Part shown: piece by piece, positions 15,353 to 23,177 of the stretch
Layout of the letters: each line of letters opens with the position of its first letter
How positions within the stretch are numbered: the stretch's first letter is position 1
DNA from: Solirubrobacteraceae bacterium
GTDB taxonomy: Bacteria; Actinomycetota; Thermoleophilia; Solirubrobacterales; Solirubrobacteraceae
Assembly (NCBI GenBank): GCA_024711025.1
Contig: JANJTP010000050.1
Span: 1 to 57,403 of the forward strand
DNA: 57,403 nucleotides
Reading direction: 5' to 3'
The notes under the pieces: model-generated
Database searches by the model: none
What the model was told of the DNA's origin: nothing
What the model saw: the letters and a program-made list of their open reading frames with translations, nothing else
Made by a program: the position numbers and the translations under genes

Positions 15353-16280
15353 GCTCGCGGCGCCGCCCGCCGACGGCGGGGAGACGCCGGGCAGACGCGC
15401 GGATGCGCCCGCCGGCGCCGACCTGACGGCGCTCCCGGCGCGCCACGCCATCGCGCTCGGCCTGATGCACGGCCCCGCGGAGCTGCTGCCGGTCTCCTCC
15501 AGCGGCCACACGACGCTCGTCCCGTGGCTGCTCGGCTGGCCGTACCCGAGCCTCGACCCGGAGCTGCGCAAGGCCTTCGAGGTCGCGCTGCACGCCGGCA
15601 CGGCGGCGGGGCTGCTGATCGCCCTGCGCGGAGAGGTCGTCGCCGCCGTCGGCGGCCTGGACGGCCGGCGGCTCGCGCTGATCGTCGGCTCGTTCCTGCC
15701 GCCGGCGATCGCCGGCCTCGCGTTCGAGCGCTCGATCGAGCGGCGCCTCGGCACGCCCGGCTCGATCGCCGCCGGCCTGGTGGCGGGAGCGCTCGCGATG
15801 ATCGTCGCCGACGCCCGCGGCGGGCGCGGACGCCCGCGCGAGAGCGCCGGCGCGGTGGACGCGCTCGCCCTCGGCCTCGGCCAGGCCGCGGCGCTCGCCC
15901 CGGGCCTCTCACGCGGCGGCATGACCCTTGCGGCAGCGCGGATGTGCGGCTTCGACCGCCCGGCGGCGAGCGCGCTGTCGCGCCACGTCGCGCTGCCGGT
16001 GATCGCCGGCGCCGGCGTGCTGAAGGGTGTGCGCCTGGCACGGCGCGGGCTGCCCCCGGGCTTCGGCGGGCGACTCGCGCTCGGCGCGAGCGCCTCGTTC
16101 GGCTCGACGCTGCTGGCCGCACGGCTGCTGCCGGTCGAGCGCGTCGGGGCGCTCTGGCCCTACGCCGCCTACCGGATCGGGGTTGCCGCGCTGACGGCCG
16201 CGCGGCTGCGGCGTGAGGCTCGCCTCCCGGGCCACGCGGCTCGTCGATCCGACGGCCGGTCACCACACGTTCGAGCGTGA
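15336..16280 (+). CDS. uppP: Undecaprenyl-diphosphatase (UppP/BacA family)
   Basis: A 314-residue membrane protein (family usually about 260-290) that dephosphorylates undecaprenyl diphosphate. Motif 1 appears as GLMHGPAELLPVSSSGHTTL and motif 2 as ALAPGLSRGGMTLAAARMCG, corresponding to QGxTExLPxSSxGH and PGxSRSGxT. Two family positions differ: the Gln of motif 1 is His and the second Ser of motif 2 is Gly, while the catalytic Glu, SSSGH and Arg are kept. The first 35 residues are a hydrophilic extension that lies partly over the end of dedA. The stop at 16280 faces the leftward EamA-type gene with only 21 bp between. Confidence 0.88.
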   Translation: MRLPAELAAPPADGGETPGRRADAPAGADLTALPARHAIALGLMHGPAELLPVSSSGHTTLVPWLLGWPYPSLDPELRKAFEVALHAGTAAGLLIALRGEVVAAVGGLDGRRLALIVGSFLPPAIAGLAFERSIERRLGTPGSIAAGLVAGALAMIVADARGGRGRPRESAGAVDALALGLGQAAALAPGLSRGGMTLAAARMCGFDRPAASALSRHVALPVIAGAGVLKGVRLARRGLPPGFGGRLALGASASFGSTLLAARLLPVERVGALWPYAAYRIGVAALTAARLRREARLPGHAARRSDGRSPHVRA

Positions 16281-16301
16281 GCAGGAGCGCCGGCCGGGTG
16301 A

Positions 16302-16706
16302 TCATCGGGCCAGGAGGACCACCCCCGCGAGCACCAGTCCGAGGCCGACGAGGCGGACGGTGCTGACCGCCTCGGCCAAGAAGACCGCGGCCAGGAGCAC
16401 TGTCACCGCCGGATACATCGACCCGATCGGGACAACCATGCTGGCGTCACCTCGCTCCAGCGCCACGAACAGCAGCACCGAGGCGACGATCAGGCAGACA
16501 CCGCTCAGCGCCGCCCAGAGAGTGCCCGAGCCGAGCTCCACGCCGGAGCCCCGAGCCGCCAGGATCGCCGCCGCGACGACGTAGCCGCCGGCTCCCCAGA
16601 GGATCAGCTGCGGCCATTCGAGGCCTCGCAGCGCGAGCTTGGACGTGATCCCAAGCGCCCCCATGGCGAAGACGTAGCCGAGGGTGGGGACCAGCCATGA
16701 GCTCAT
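16302..16706 (-). CDS. Half-size EamA/DMT-superfamily transporter
   Basis: A 134-residue protein with four hydrophobic helices (VPTLGYVFAMGALGITSKL, LILWGAGGYVVAAAILAA, LWAALSGVCLIVASVLLFVAL, AVTVLLAAVFLAEAVSTV), matching one EamA repeat. Family features are ALERGDASMVVPIGSMYPAVT and LAEAVSTVRLVGLGLVLAGV. A single-repeat protein should work as a dimer. The ATG at 16704-16706 has a strong ribosome binding site (AGAGGAG, 6 nt away). It is the last gene downstream of the aminotransferase and VOC genes, so it may move the amine or keto acid they handle. That link is positional only. Confidence 0.8.
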   Translation of the reverse strand: MSSWLVPTLGYVFAMGALGITSKLALRGLEWPQLILWGAGGYVVAAAILAARGSGVELGSGTLWAALSGVCLIVASVLLFVALERGDASMVVPIGSMYPAVTVLLAAVFLAEAVSTVRLVGLGLVLAGVVLLAR

Positions 16707-16756
16707 GCGATCTCCTCTGGCCGGCGCCGGTCGCGTGCCATCCACCTCGTACGCGC

Positions 16757-17284
16757 TTAGCGCGCCGGCGGCCAGACGCTCTCGGGGTCGCGCCGGGCCG
16801 CGGGCGGCTCGATCGCCTCGGCGATATACCCGAGCACCGCCGTCGTGTCGAAGTAGGCGAACCCGCCGGAGCCGTCCGCTCCGAGACCGCGCCCTGCCTG
16901 CAGAAGGGCGTACCCGGCATCCGCCATGGCGCCGATCGCAGCCTCCAGATCGTCGGTGAAGTAGCCGAGGTGATGCAGGCCGTAGCCGTGCTCGGCGACC
17001 CATTCGTCGTACACGCTGGGGCCGGCCACCGGCTCGATGAGCTCGATCTGCGGCTGGGTCGGATTGAGCGCGATGCGCATCTCGAAGCGACCGGGGCCGC
17101 CGCGGAGCTCGACGCTGCCAACGGTGCTGCGCCCGTAGGTCCAGATCCGCCATGGCGTTGCCGCGCCGTAGGCCGGAAAGGCGGCTTCGAGCGACGGCAC
17201 GATGATGCCGACCTGATCCGGCCGTCCGTGACGGCCGGCCAGCAGTGGAACCTCGTCGGTGAACTCGTTCATCTTGGCTGCCAC
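16757..17284 (-). CDS. VOC-superfamily (glyoxalase-like) protein
   Basis: A 175-residue protein with two beta-alpha-beta-beta-beta modules: DQVGIIVPSLEAAFPAYG at about 23-40 and GLHHLGYFTDDLEAAIGAMA at about 102-121, plus QIELIEPVAGPSVYDEW between them and FAYFDTTAVLGYIAEAIEPP at the end. Metal-ligand positions typical of the family are His in LHHLG and the Glu residues of the ELIEP and EAIE strands. The first ligand, normally His, is Gln here (PDQVG), a change also known in metal-binding VOC enzymes. The order matches methylmalonyl-CoA epimerase-like and related lyase/epimerase members. The substrate is unknown; it lies between a class III aminotransferase and an EamA transporter. Confidence 0.78.
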   Translation of the reverse strand: MAAKMNEFTDEVPLLAGRHGRPDQVGIIVPSLEAAFPAYGAATPWRIWTYGRSTVGSVELRGGPGRFEMRIALNPTQPQIELIEPVAGPSVYDEWVAEHGYGLHHLGYFTDDLEAAIGAMADAGYALLQAGRGLGADGSGGFAYFDTTAVLGYIAEAIEPPAARRDPESVWPPAR

Positions 17285-17338
17285 CTTGTCTCCTGCGGTC
17301 GCTGATCGCGCCTGGCCGGGCCGGACGCCGTTGCCGGG

Positions 17339-18721
17339 CTAGCCCGCCGCCGAAGCACGGCGCTGGAGCGCGTTGTCGTAGGCGTCGACGATGTGGTCCA
17401 CGTCTTGGGCGCTGTGGGCGGTGGAGAGGAAGAGCAGTCCGCGCGGCGCCGCATAGACACCGTCGGCCAGGACGCGTTCGCACAGCTCGGCGATCGGCGC
17501 CGGGTCGGCCAGCGAGACGTCGGCGTAGTTGCGCATCGGCTCGCGAGGCGCCCACAGGAGCTGCACGAGCGAGCCCACCTGGTTGGCCACCAATGGGACG
17601 CCGTGGCGCACGCCGAGCGCGCGCAGGCCCTGTGCCAGCCGGGCACCGGCCTCGTCGAGCTGCTCGTAGACCGCCGGCGAGCGGCGCTCGAGGTACTCGA
17701 TGGCGGCCAGCGCGGCCGCGACCGCCATGGGCGTGGCGTTGTAGGTACCGCCATGCACCACCGGTCCGTCGACTGCCGACGCCATGGCTTCGTCGGTCCC
17801 GACGACCAGCGCCAGCGGCAGACCGGCCGCGACGCCCTTCGCGTAGATGGCCAGATCCGGTGTGACGCCCAGCAGCTCCTGTGCGCCGCCCAACGCGACG
17901 CGAAAGCCGGAGACGACCTCGTCGAAGATCAGCAGGGCACCGTGCCGGCGGCACAGCCGACGCACTCCCTCGAGATAGCCGTCCTGCGGCAGGAAGGTGC
18001 CGAGGTTGAATGGGATCGGCTCCATGATCACGGCAGCGACCTGCTCACCGATCCGGGCGAGCAGCTCGTCGATCGCCTCGAGGTCGTTCCACGGGCATAC
18101 GACGACGTCCTCCGGGGCAGGCTGGCCGGGGACGTTGTGCGTCACCTCCAACGGCACGGGAGCCTGTGCCGCGGCCGGCACGCCGGGGCTGTTGACGAAC
18201 AGCGGATCGATCCAGCCGTGGTAGTGACCGTCGAACTTGACGATCAGCCGCCGCTTCGTCGTCGCGCGCGCGATCCGCACCGCGGCCTGCACGGCCTCGG
18301 AGCCAGTGTTGGAGAACACCACCTTCTCGGCACACGGGACCGTCCGCACGACTCGCTCGGCCAGCTCCGCTTCACCCTCGTGCTGACCGCCGAACTGGAG
18401 TCCCCGGCTCAGCTGGGCGGTGACGGCCTCGATCACCTCCTGCGGCGAGTGCCCCAGGAGCAGCGGCCCAAGGGCCATCACGCAATCGACGTAGCGATTG
18501 CCGTCGACGTCGAACAGATACGCGTCGCGACCGGACTCGAACGCGACCGGCACCGCCCGCAGCCGTCCACGCGAGGCGAGCCCGCGAGGGATCACCCGCC
18601 TTGCTCGGTCCATGTACGCCGTCGACCCCGGCACATGGCTGACGGCCTCGAGCGGCGTGCCGCCACCAAGTCCGAGGAGAGGGTTGACGTCACCTGCGGT
18701 GGGTTCGACTGACGTGCTCAT
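17339..18721 (-). CDS. Class III PLP aminotransferase / GSA aminomutase-like
   Basis: A 460-residue fold-type I PLP enzyme. Landmarks are DAYLFDVDGNRYVDCVMALGP, VFSNTGSEAVQAAVRIARA (phosphate-binding GSEA), GHYHGW, ALLIFDEVVSGFRVALGGAQ and LAIYAKGVAAGLPLALVVG, with the Schiff-base Lys in YAKG near residue 285. The GHYHG and DEVxxGFR pattern is closest to glutamate-1-semialdehyde 2,1-aminomutase-like and omega-aminotransferase members. A role in haem synthesis is unlikely: the gene is 168 bp downstream of a 2-oxoacid dehydrogenase-type operon and beside a VOC gene and a transporter, which fits catabolism of an amine or beta-amino acid. Confidence 0.87.
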   Translation of the reverse strand: MSTSVEPTAGDVNPLLGLGGGTPLEAVSHVPGSTAYMDRARRVIPRGLASRGRLRAVPVAFESGRDAYLFDVDGNRYVDCVMALGPLLLGHSPQEVIEAVTAQLSRGLQFGGQHEGEAELAERVVRTVPCAEKVVFSNTGSEAVQAAVRIARATTKRRLIVKFDGHYHGWIDPLFVNSPGVPAAAQAPVPLEVTHNVPGQPAPEDVVVCPWNDLEAIDELLARIGEQVAAVIMEPIPFNLGTFLPQDGYLEGVRRLCRRHGALLIFDEVVSGFRVALGGAQELLGVTPDLAIYAKGVAAGLPLALVVGTDEAMASAVDGPVVHGGTYNATPMAVAAALAAIEYLERRSPAVYEQLDEAGARLAQGLRALGVRHGVPLVANQVGSLVQLLWAPREPMRNYADVSLADPAPIAELCERVLADGVYAAPRGLLFLSTAHSAQDVDHIVDAYDNALQRRASAAG

Positions 18722-18889
18722 ATGGAGTGGCGACCTGCCCTTGCTTCCGACGCCGCGGCGGCCGGATCGAGATGGGGAGACGGTGCCCCTCCACGGCGAG
18801 GCGTCGCGGAGGCGGCACGGCGGATGTGGCGACGGGCCGGTGTCACGGATCGATGGCCCGATGGGTTGAGAAGGACCGAGTCACCGGGG

Positions 18890-20119
18890 CTACACCAGGA
18901 GCGCCGGCGGTCGCTCGAGGAGGCTCGCGACGTACGACAGGAACTCGGCGGCCTCTGCGCCGTAGACGACACGGTGGTCGCACGCCAGGCGCAACCGGCA
19001 GAGCGAGACGTCGACGAGCTCTCCATCTCGGCGTCGCACTTCGTCGCGAATCGCCCCGACCCCGAGGATCGCCGCCTGCGGGCGGTTGATGATCGACGTG
19101 ACGGCGAAGACCCCGAACATCCCGAGGTTCGAGACCGTGAAGGTGCCGCCCGACAGCTCGGCGGCGGTGAGCTCACCGCGGCGGGCGCGGTCCGATAGGC
19201 GGCGCGTCTCGGTGGTGATCTCGGCCAGCGACCGCCGGTCCGCATGCGTCACCACCGGCACCAGGAGCGCATCGGGCACCGCCACCGCGACCCCGACGTT
19301 GACGTCGTCGTGGAGCACGAGGGCCTCGTCGCGATAGGAGCCGTTGAGGCGGGGGTACCGCCTCAGGGCGAGCGCGCACGCCCTCACGATCATGTCGTTG
19401 ACCGAGGGCTTCACCGCGCCGTCGATCGCGGCGATGGACTCGCGCAGCGCGGCGGCCGCATCGAGCTCGACGTCGATCTCGACTTCGAAGTCGGGCACCG
19501 TCGCCCGCGACTCGGCCATGCGGCGCGCGATCGTCTGCTGGACGCGGCCGAGCGCCACGACGCTCGATCCACCTGCGGCGGCCGCCGGCTCCGGGCCGGA
19601 GCCATCGCGGTCGACCCGCGTGCCGGCATCCGGGATCGACGGCGCTGCGCGCTCGGCGACAGACCGCTCGACATCCTCCCTGGTGATCCGCCGGCCGGGC
19701 CCCGTGCCCGCAAGGGTCGAGAGGTCGATTCCGTGCTCGGCGGCCAGCCGGCGCGCCAGCGGCGAGGCCTTCGCGCGCGGCCTGCCGGCTGCCGAGGCGT
19801 CCGCGGCTCCGGCCGGTGCGGGCACGGATGGCTCGGCTTGCCGCTCCCCACGGCTCGAGTCAGGCCCAACCGGCGCGACGGGCGGCCCGTCATCGCCGAT
19901 CCACGCGAGCCGCGCGCCGACGGGCAGCGTCATCCCGGGATCGGCGAGCAGCCTGATCGTGCCCTCCGCCCATGCCTCCAGGGGCATGTTCGCCTTGTCG
20001 GACTCGATCTGGGCGATGACCTCGCCCAGCGCGACCGTCGCACCGTCCGCGACCAGCCACTCGATGAGCGTGCCCTCCTCCATCGTGTCGGAGAGCCGCG
20101 GCATGGTGATCTCGGGCAT
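18890..20119 (-). CDS. 2-oxoacid/acetoin dehydrogenase E2 (lipoyl acyltransferase)
   Basis: A 409-residue E2 subunit. The lipoyl domain (1-75) has VIAQIESDKANMPLEAW with lipoyl-Lys 42. An E3/E1-binding domain follows (KASPLARRLAAEHGIDLSTL, about 115-150), then a catalytic core with GGTFTVSNLGMFGV. The catalytic motif near residue 382 reads CDHRVVYGAEAAEFL, so the usual DHRxxDG has Tyr in place of Asp, a form I recall from cyanobacterial/chloroplast pyruvate dehydrogenase E2. One lipoyl domain only. It accepts acyl groups from the E1 subunits encoded just upstream; the start is 3 nt after the E1-beta stop. No E3 gene lies in the window. The acyl substrate cannot be told from sequence. Confidence 0.92.
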   Translation of the reverse strand: MPEITMPRLSDTMEEGTLIEWLVADGATVALGEVIAQIESDKANMPLEAWAEGTIRLLADPGMTLPVGARLAWIGDDGPPVAPVGPDSSRGERQAEPSVPAPAGAADASAAGRPRAKASPLARRLAAEHGIDLSTLAGTGPGRRITREDVERSVAERAAPSIPDAGTRVDRDGSGPEPAAAAGGSSVVALGRVQQTIARRMAESRATVPDFEVEIDVELDAAAALRESIAAIDGAVKPSVNDMIVRACALALRRYPRLNGSYRDEALVLHDDVNVGVAVAVPDALLVPVVTHADRRSLAEITTETRRLSDRARRGELTAAELSGGTFTVSNLGMFGVFAVTSIINRPQAAILGVGAIRDEVRRRDGELVDVSLCRLRLACDHRVVYGAEAAEFLSYVASLLERPPALLV

Positions 20120-20122
20120 GAG

Positions 20123-21088
20123 CTAGACGCCGGCCAGCCGCGCCCGGACATGCGCGACGATCCGCTCCACGCCCGGGAGCCACGCATCCTCCAGCGTCGG
20201 GCTGAACGGCACCGGCAGGTCCGGCGCCGAGACGATCGTCGCGTCCTCCAGCAGGTCGAGCGCCTGCGCGGCGAGCTGCCCCACCAGACCGGCGGCCCAG
20301 CCGCCGGTGACCGGCCCTTCCTCGACGCAGACGATCCGGCCCGTCTTCTCGACGGAGCGCACGACCGTCTCGAGGTCGAGCGGACGCAGCGACCGAAGGT
20401 CGATGACCTCGACGTCCGTGCCTTCGGCGGCGAGCACGTCGGCGGCCTGCAGCGCGTCGTGGACGCCCTTCATCATCGACACCATCGTCAGGTCTGCGCC
20501 CTCGCGGACCACTGCGGCCGTCCCAAGCTCCACCAGGCCGCGGTCGAGCTCGCCCTTCATGGAGAAGAGCCGCTTGTGCTCGAGGAAGAGGACGGGGTGG
20601 TCGGCCTGGACGGCGCTGCGCAGCAGGCCGTAGGCATCGCCAGGAGTCGACGGCGCGACGATGCTGATACCCGCGACGTTATGTAGCCACGTGCCCGGGT
20701 TCTGCGAGTGGATCGCCCCGAAGCGGCCGCCCGCGCCGACCGCCGTCCTTACGGTCAACGGCACGGTCACCTGGTCATTGGACAGGAACCGCCATTTCGC
20801 AGACTGGTTGATCAGTGAGTCCATGGAGAGCGCCATGAAGTCACCGAACATGATCTCCAGGACGGGCCTGCGGCCCATGAGGGCGCTGCCGAACGCCGCC
20901 CCGGTCATGGCCAGCTCGCTGATCGGGGTGTCGATCACACGGTCGGGCCCGAAGCGCTCCAGCAGGCCCTCGGTCGTCTTGAAGACGCCGCCGGCGGCGG
21001 CGACGTCCTCCCCGAGCAGGAAGACGGACGGATCGGCGGCCAGCTCGTCGGCCAGCGCTTCGATGATGGCGTGGCGGAACTCGATCAT
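20123..21088 (-). CDS. 2-oxoacid/acetoin dehydrogenase E1 beta subunit
   Basis: A 321-residue transketolase-like subunit beginning MIEFRHAIIEALADELAADP and FLLGEDVAAAGGVFKTTEGL. Further features are DTPISELAMTGAAFGSALMG, AVGAGGRFGAIHSQNPGTWL, PSTPGDAYGLLRSAVQADHPVLF and VEVIDLRSLRPLDLETVV, which give the pyrimidine-domain and C-terminal domain order of PDH/AcoB-type E1 beta chains of usual length (about 325). With E1 alpha it forms the thiamine-diphosphate decarboxylase that loads the E2 lipoyl group. It overlaps the end of E1 alpha by 4 nt and precedes E2 by 3 nt. Confidence 0.93.
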   Translation of the reverse strand: MIEFRHAIIEALADELAADPSVFLLGEDVAAAGGVFKTTEGLLERFGPDRVIDTPISELAMTGAAFGSALMGRRPVLEIMFGDFMALSMDSLINQSAKWRFLSNDQVTVPLTVRTAVGAGGRFGAIHSQNPGTWLHNVAGISIVAPSTPGDAYGLLRSAVQADHPVLFLEHKRLFSMKGELDRGLVELGTAAVVREGADLTMVSMMKGVHDALQAADVLAAEGTDVEVIDLRSLRPLDLETVVRSVEKTGRIVCVEEGPVTGGWAAGLVGQLAAQALDLLEDATIVSAPDLPVPFSPTLEDAWLPGVERIVAHVRARLAGV

Positions 21089-22074
21089 GAGAGGACCTCA
21101 AGCTCCTCGGGTGTCGGGAACGGGCTGGCAAGGGCTGCGTCGATCGCGCGTTCCAGGCGCTCGTCGACCTCCTGCTCGCGGGCCGCGATGTCCTCGTCGG
21201 GTGTCCCGAGCTCGTCCGTGAGCGCTCGCCGCGAGAGGGTCAACGGGTCGCGCTCCTGCCAGCGCTCCAGCTCGCCCTCGGGGCGGTAGTCCCCCGGGTC
21301 GCTCCGGGAGTGGCCGACGAAACGGTAGGTCCGGTACTCGAGGAACTGCGGCCCCTCGCCGGCACGGGCCCGCTCGACCGCCCGCAGCGAGGCCTCGTAG
21401 ACCGCCCGGACGTCCATGCCGTCAACGCGCTCGGTCTCGATGCCGAAGGCCTCCGCACGACCCGCGAGGTCGTCGGGACGGGCGGTCACGTTCCCGATCG
21501 GCGTGTATTCCATGTAGCCGTTGTTCTCGAGCGAGAAGACCAGCGGCAGGTCGTAGACCTTCGCGAAGTTCAGGCACTCGAAGAAGTACCCCTGGTTCGT
21601 CGTGCCGTCGCCGAAGTCCGCGACGGCGACACGGCCGGTGCCCTTCAGCGCGAGTGCCGCGCCGGTCGCGGCCCCGATGCTGCCGCCGATGATCGCGAAG
21701 GATCCGATGTAGTTGCGCGTCGGGTCGAACACATTCAGCGACCCCGCCCTCCCGCCGCAGAGTCCGTCGACGCGGCCCAGCAGCTCAGCAGCGAGGCGGA
21801 GCTCCTCCGAGCCGCGCGCCAGGATGTGGCCATGGCCGCGGTAGGTGCCGGCCACGACGTCGTCCTCGTCGAGCGCGTAGCCGAGGCCGACGCAGACGGC
21901 CTCTTGGCCGTTGCAGAGATGCGTCGTGCCCGCGATCTCCCCACGGAGGAAGAGCCGCATGATGTGCTCCTCGAAACGGCGAATCGCGTACATGTCCGCG
22001 TGCGCGCGGAGGAGCATCCGCCCGTCGAGTTGGCCGGGTCGCTCGTCCGGACGCGCTTGAGCAGTCGGTGACAT
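21085..22074 (-). CDS. 2-oxoacid/acetoin dehydrogenase E1 alpha subunit
   Basis: About 329 residues. The thiamine-diphosphate motif is clear: VADFGDGTTNQGYFFECLNF through SLENNGYMEYTP (GDGxxNxG...NN). Upstream are AIRRFEEHIMRLFLRGEI, GQEAVCVGLGYAL, GTYRGHGHILARG and the GSLNVFDPTRNYIGSFAI segment, and near the end FLEYRTYRFVGHSRSDPGDYR, the phosphorylation-loop region of E1 alpha chains. I took the ATG at 22074 (MSPTAQARPDER), preceded by AGGA; an upstream GTG at 22113 would add 13 residues. First gene of the leftward operon. An operator-like palindrome lies at 22183-22198 in the divergent gap shared with a TetR gene. Confidence 0.92.
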   Translation of the reverse strand: MSPTAQARPDERPGQLDGRMLLRAHADMYAIRRFEEHIMRLFLRGEIAGTTHLCNGQEAVCVGLGYALDEDDVVAGTYRGHGHILARGSEELRLAAELLGRVDGLCGGRAGSLNVFDPTRNYIGSFAIIGGSIGAATGAALALKGTGRVAVADFGDGTTNQGYFFECLNFAKVYDLPLVFSLENNGYMEYTPIGNVTARPDDLAGRAEAFGIETERVDGMDVRAVYEASLRAVERARAGEGPQFLEYRTYRFVGHSRSDPGDYRPEGELERWQERDPLTLSRRALTDELGTPDEDIAAREQEVDERLERAIDAALASPFPTPEELEVLS

Positions 22075-22409
22075 GGGTCCTGCCTTCGTTGGAAGATCAG
22101 CAGCCCGCCCCATCGCACGATCGAGGCCGGGACGCGCTGCAACCGGGCGTCCCGGACCCCATCGGGGCGAGTCCGCAGGGATCCTAACGTCCGTTCGGGG
22201 CGAGAGTCAAACTTTCCCGCGGAACGTCTCGCCGAGCGATGGGTCGAGTCGCCCGGGGTGGCGGGCTTTCTCCCCTATTTCCGGCATAAGCCCGGTCTCG
22301 GCACAGCCATCGGAGACGGGCGGGTGCGTCGCGTGCGAAGCCATCACGTCGTTCGGCGCCGAGCACGCCGAGGTGATCTCCGGGGAGCCCGCGCCGTATC
22401 ATCGGAGAC
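22075..22409. other. Divergent promoter region of the E1 alpha operon and TetR gene
   Basis: A 335-bp gap without genes. It contains the palindrome at 22183-22198 and a 7-bp inverted repeat, CGGGCTT (22262-22268) with AAGCCCG (22288-22294), around a pyrimidine-rich loop. Both genes should start transcription here; I cannot place -35/-10 boxes with confidence. Confidence 0.45.
22183..22198. promoter_or_regulatory. TetR-type operator palindrome (site a)
   Basis: CCTAACGTCCGTTCGG: two 7-bp half-sites around a 2-bp spacer, one mismatch to perfect symmetry. It lies about 110 bp upstream of the E1 alpha start and about 210 bp upstream of the TetR start. It matches the other sites at 24492, 33041, 33236, 37663, 44101 and 44204. 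The regulator is inferred to be one of the two TetR proteins in the window. Confidence 0.7.
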
Positions 22410-23177
22410 GTGGCAAAGACGCCGATCACCGAACCCCCAGACGAACCCGCCGGGAGCCCCCGCGTGGGAGCCGAGCGGCGGGCGCACGAGGCGCTCCTTC
22501 GGCTCGTCATGGCGACGCGCCAGAACACGCGCGCAACCGGCAACCAGACGCAGACGCGAATCCTCAACGACGCGATCCGGCTCTTCGCGGTTCGCGGGTA
22601 CGGCGGAACGTCGATGCGCGACATCGCAAGCGCCGGCGGCATAAAGGCCGCGAGCATCTACGAGTACTTCAGCTGCAAGGAGGACCTGCTCCACGCGTCG
22701 CTGCTGGAGGTACTCGACCAGTTTCACGACCACCTTCTCGAGGGCCTCGACATCGACGCCGCACCTGAGGACCAACTGCGACGGATCGTCGAGCACCACC
22801 TCACGTGGCAGCTCGGACATGCCGACATCGCCGGCGCATGGGACATCCTCGCCGACGACCAACGGGCGTCGGAGATCCTCTCACCGCAGGTTCGCGAGGA
22901 CCTCGAACGCAAGCGCACGCTCTACTACCGGGTAGTCGCCGCGCTGGTCGAGGCGGCCTTTCCCGGGCCGGCCGCAGGCGCGCGGGCAGCGGCCATCATT
23001 GCGCTCTGCAACCGCGCACCGGTCTGGGGCCGTGCGATCGACGGCGATGACGAGGAGGTCGCGGCCTTCGCGATCGAGTTTGCACACGCGATCGCCACGG
23101 CGCCGGTGCCGGCGCCGGCACCCGTCTCGTCGCCGCGTCCGGGCCGGGGCCGGACGCGCGTCGCTCGTCAGGGATAG
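22410..23177 (+). CDS. TetR-family transcriptional regulator
   Basis: A 255-residue protein. The DNA-binding domain at about 48-95 reads QTRILNDAIRLFAVRGYGGT, SMRDIASAGGIKAASIYEYF and SCKEDLLHASL, the TetR helix-turn-helix with the usual Y-x-Y/H-F-x-x-K ending. The C-terminal ligand domain is helical and ends in an Ala/Pro/Arg-rich tail (ATAPVPAPAPVSSP). I kept the GTG at 22410; an ATG at 22509 would leave a more usual 222 residues. Divergent from the E1 alpha operon with an operator-like palindrome between them. Its stop overlaps the stop of the convergent dehydrogenase gene by 10 bp. Confidence 0.87.
   Translation: MAKTPITEPPDEPAGSPRVGAERRAHEALLRLVMATRQNTRATGNQTQTRILNDAIRLFAVRGYGGTSMRDIASAGGIKAASIYEYFSCKEDLLHASLLEVLDQFHDHLLEGLDIDAAPEDQLRRIVEHHLTWQLGHADIAGAWDILADDQRASEILSPQVREDLERKRTLYYRVVAALVEAAFPGPAAGARAAAIIALCNRAPVWGRAIDGDDEEVAAFAIEFAHAIATAPVPAPAPVSSPRPGRGRTRVARQG

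Noticed and set aside
17339-18721. hemL (glutamate-1-semialdehyde aminomutase) of haem synthesis
   Set aside because: The fold matches, but no other haem gene is near and the neighbours are catabolic and transport genes.
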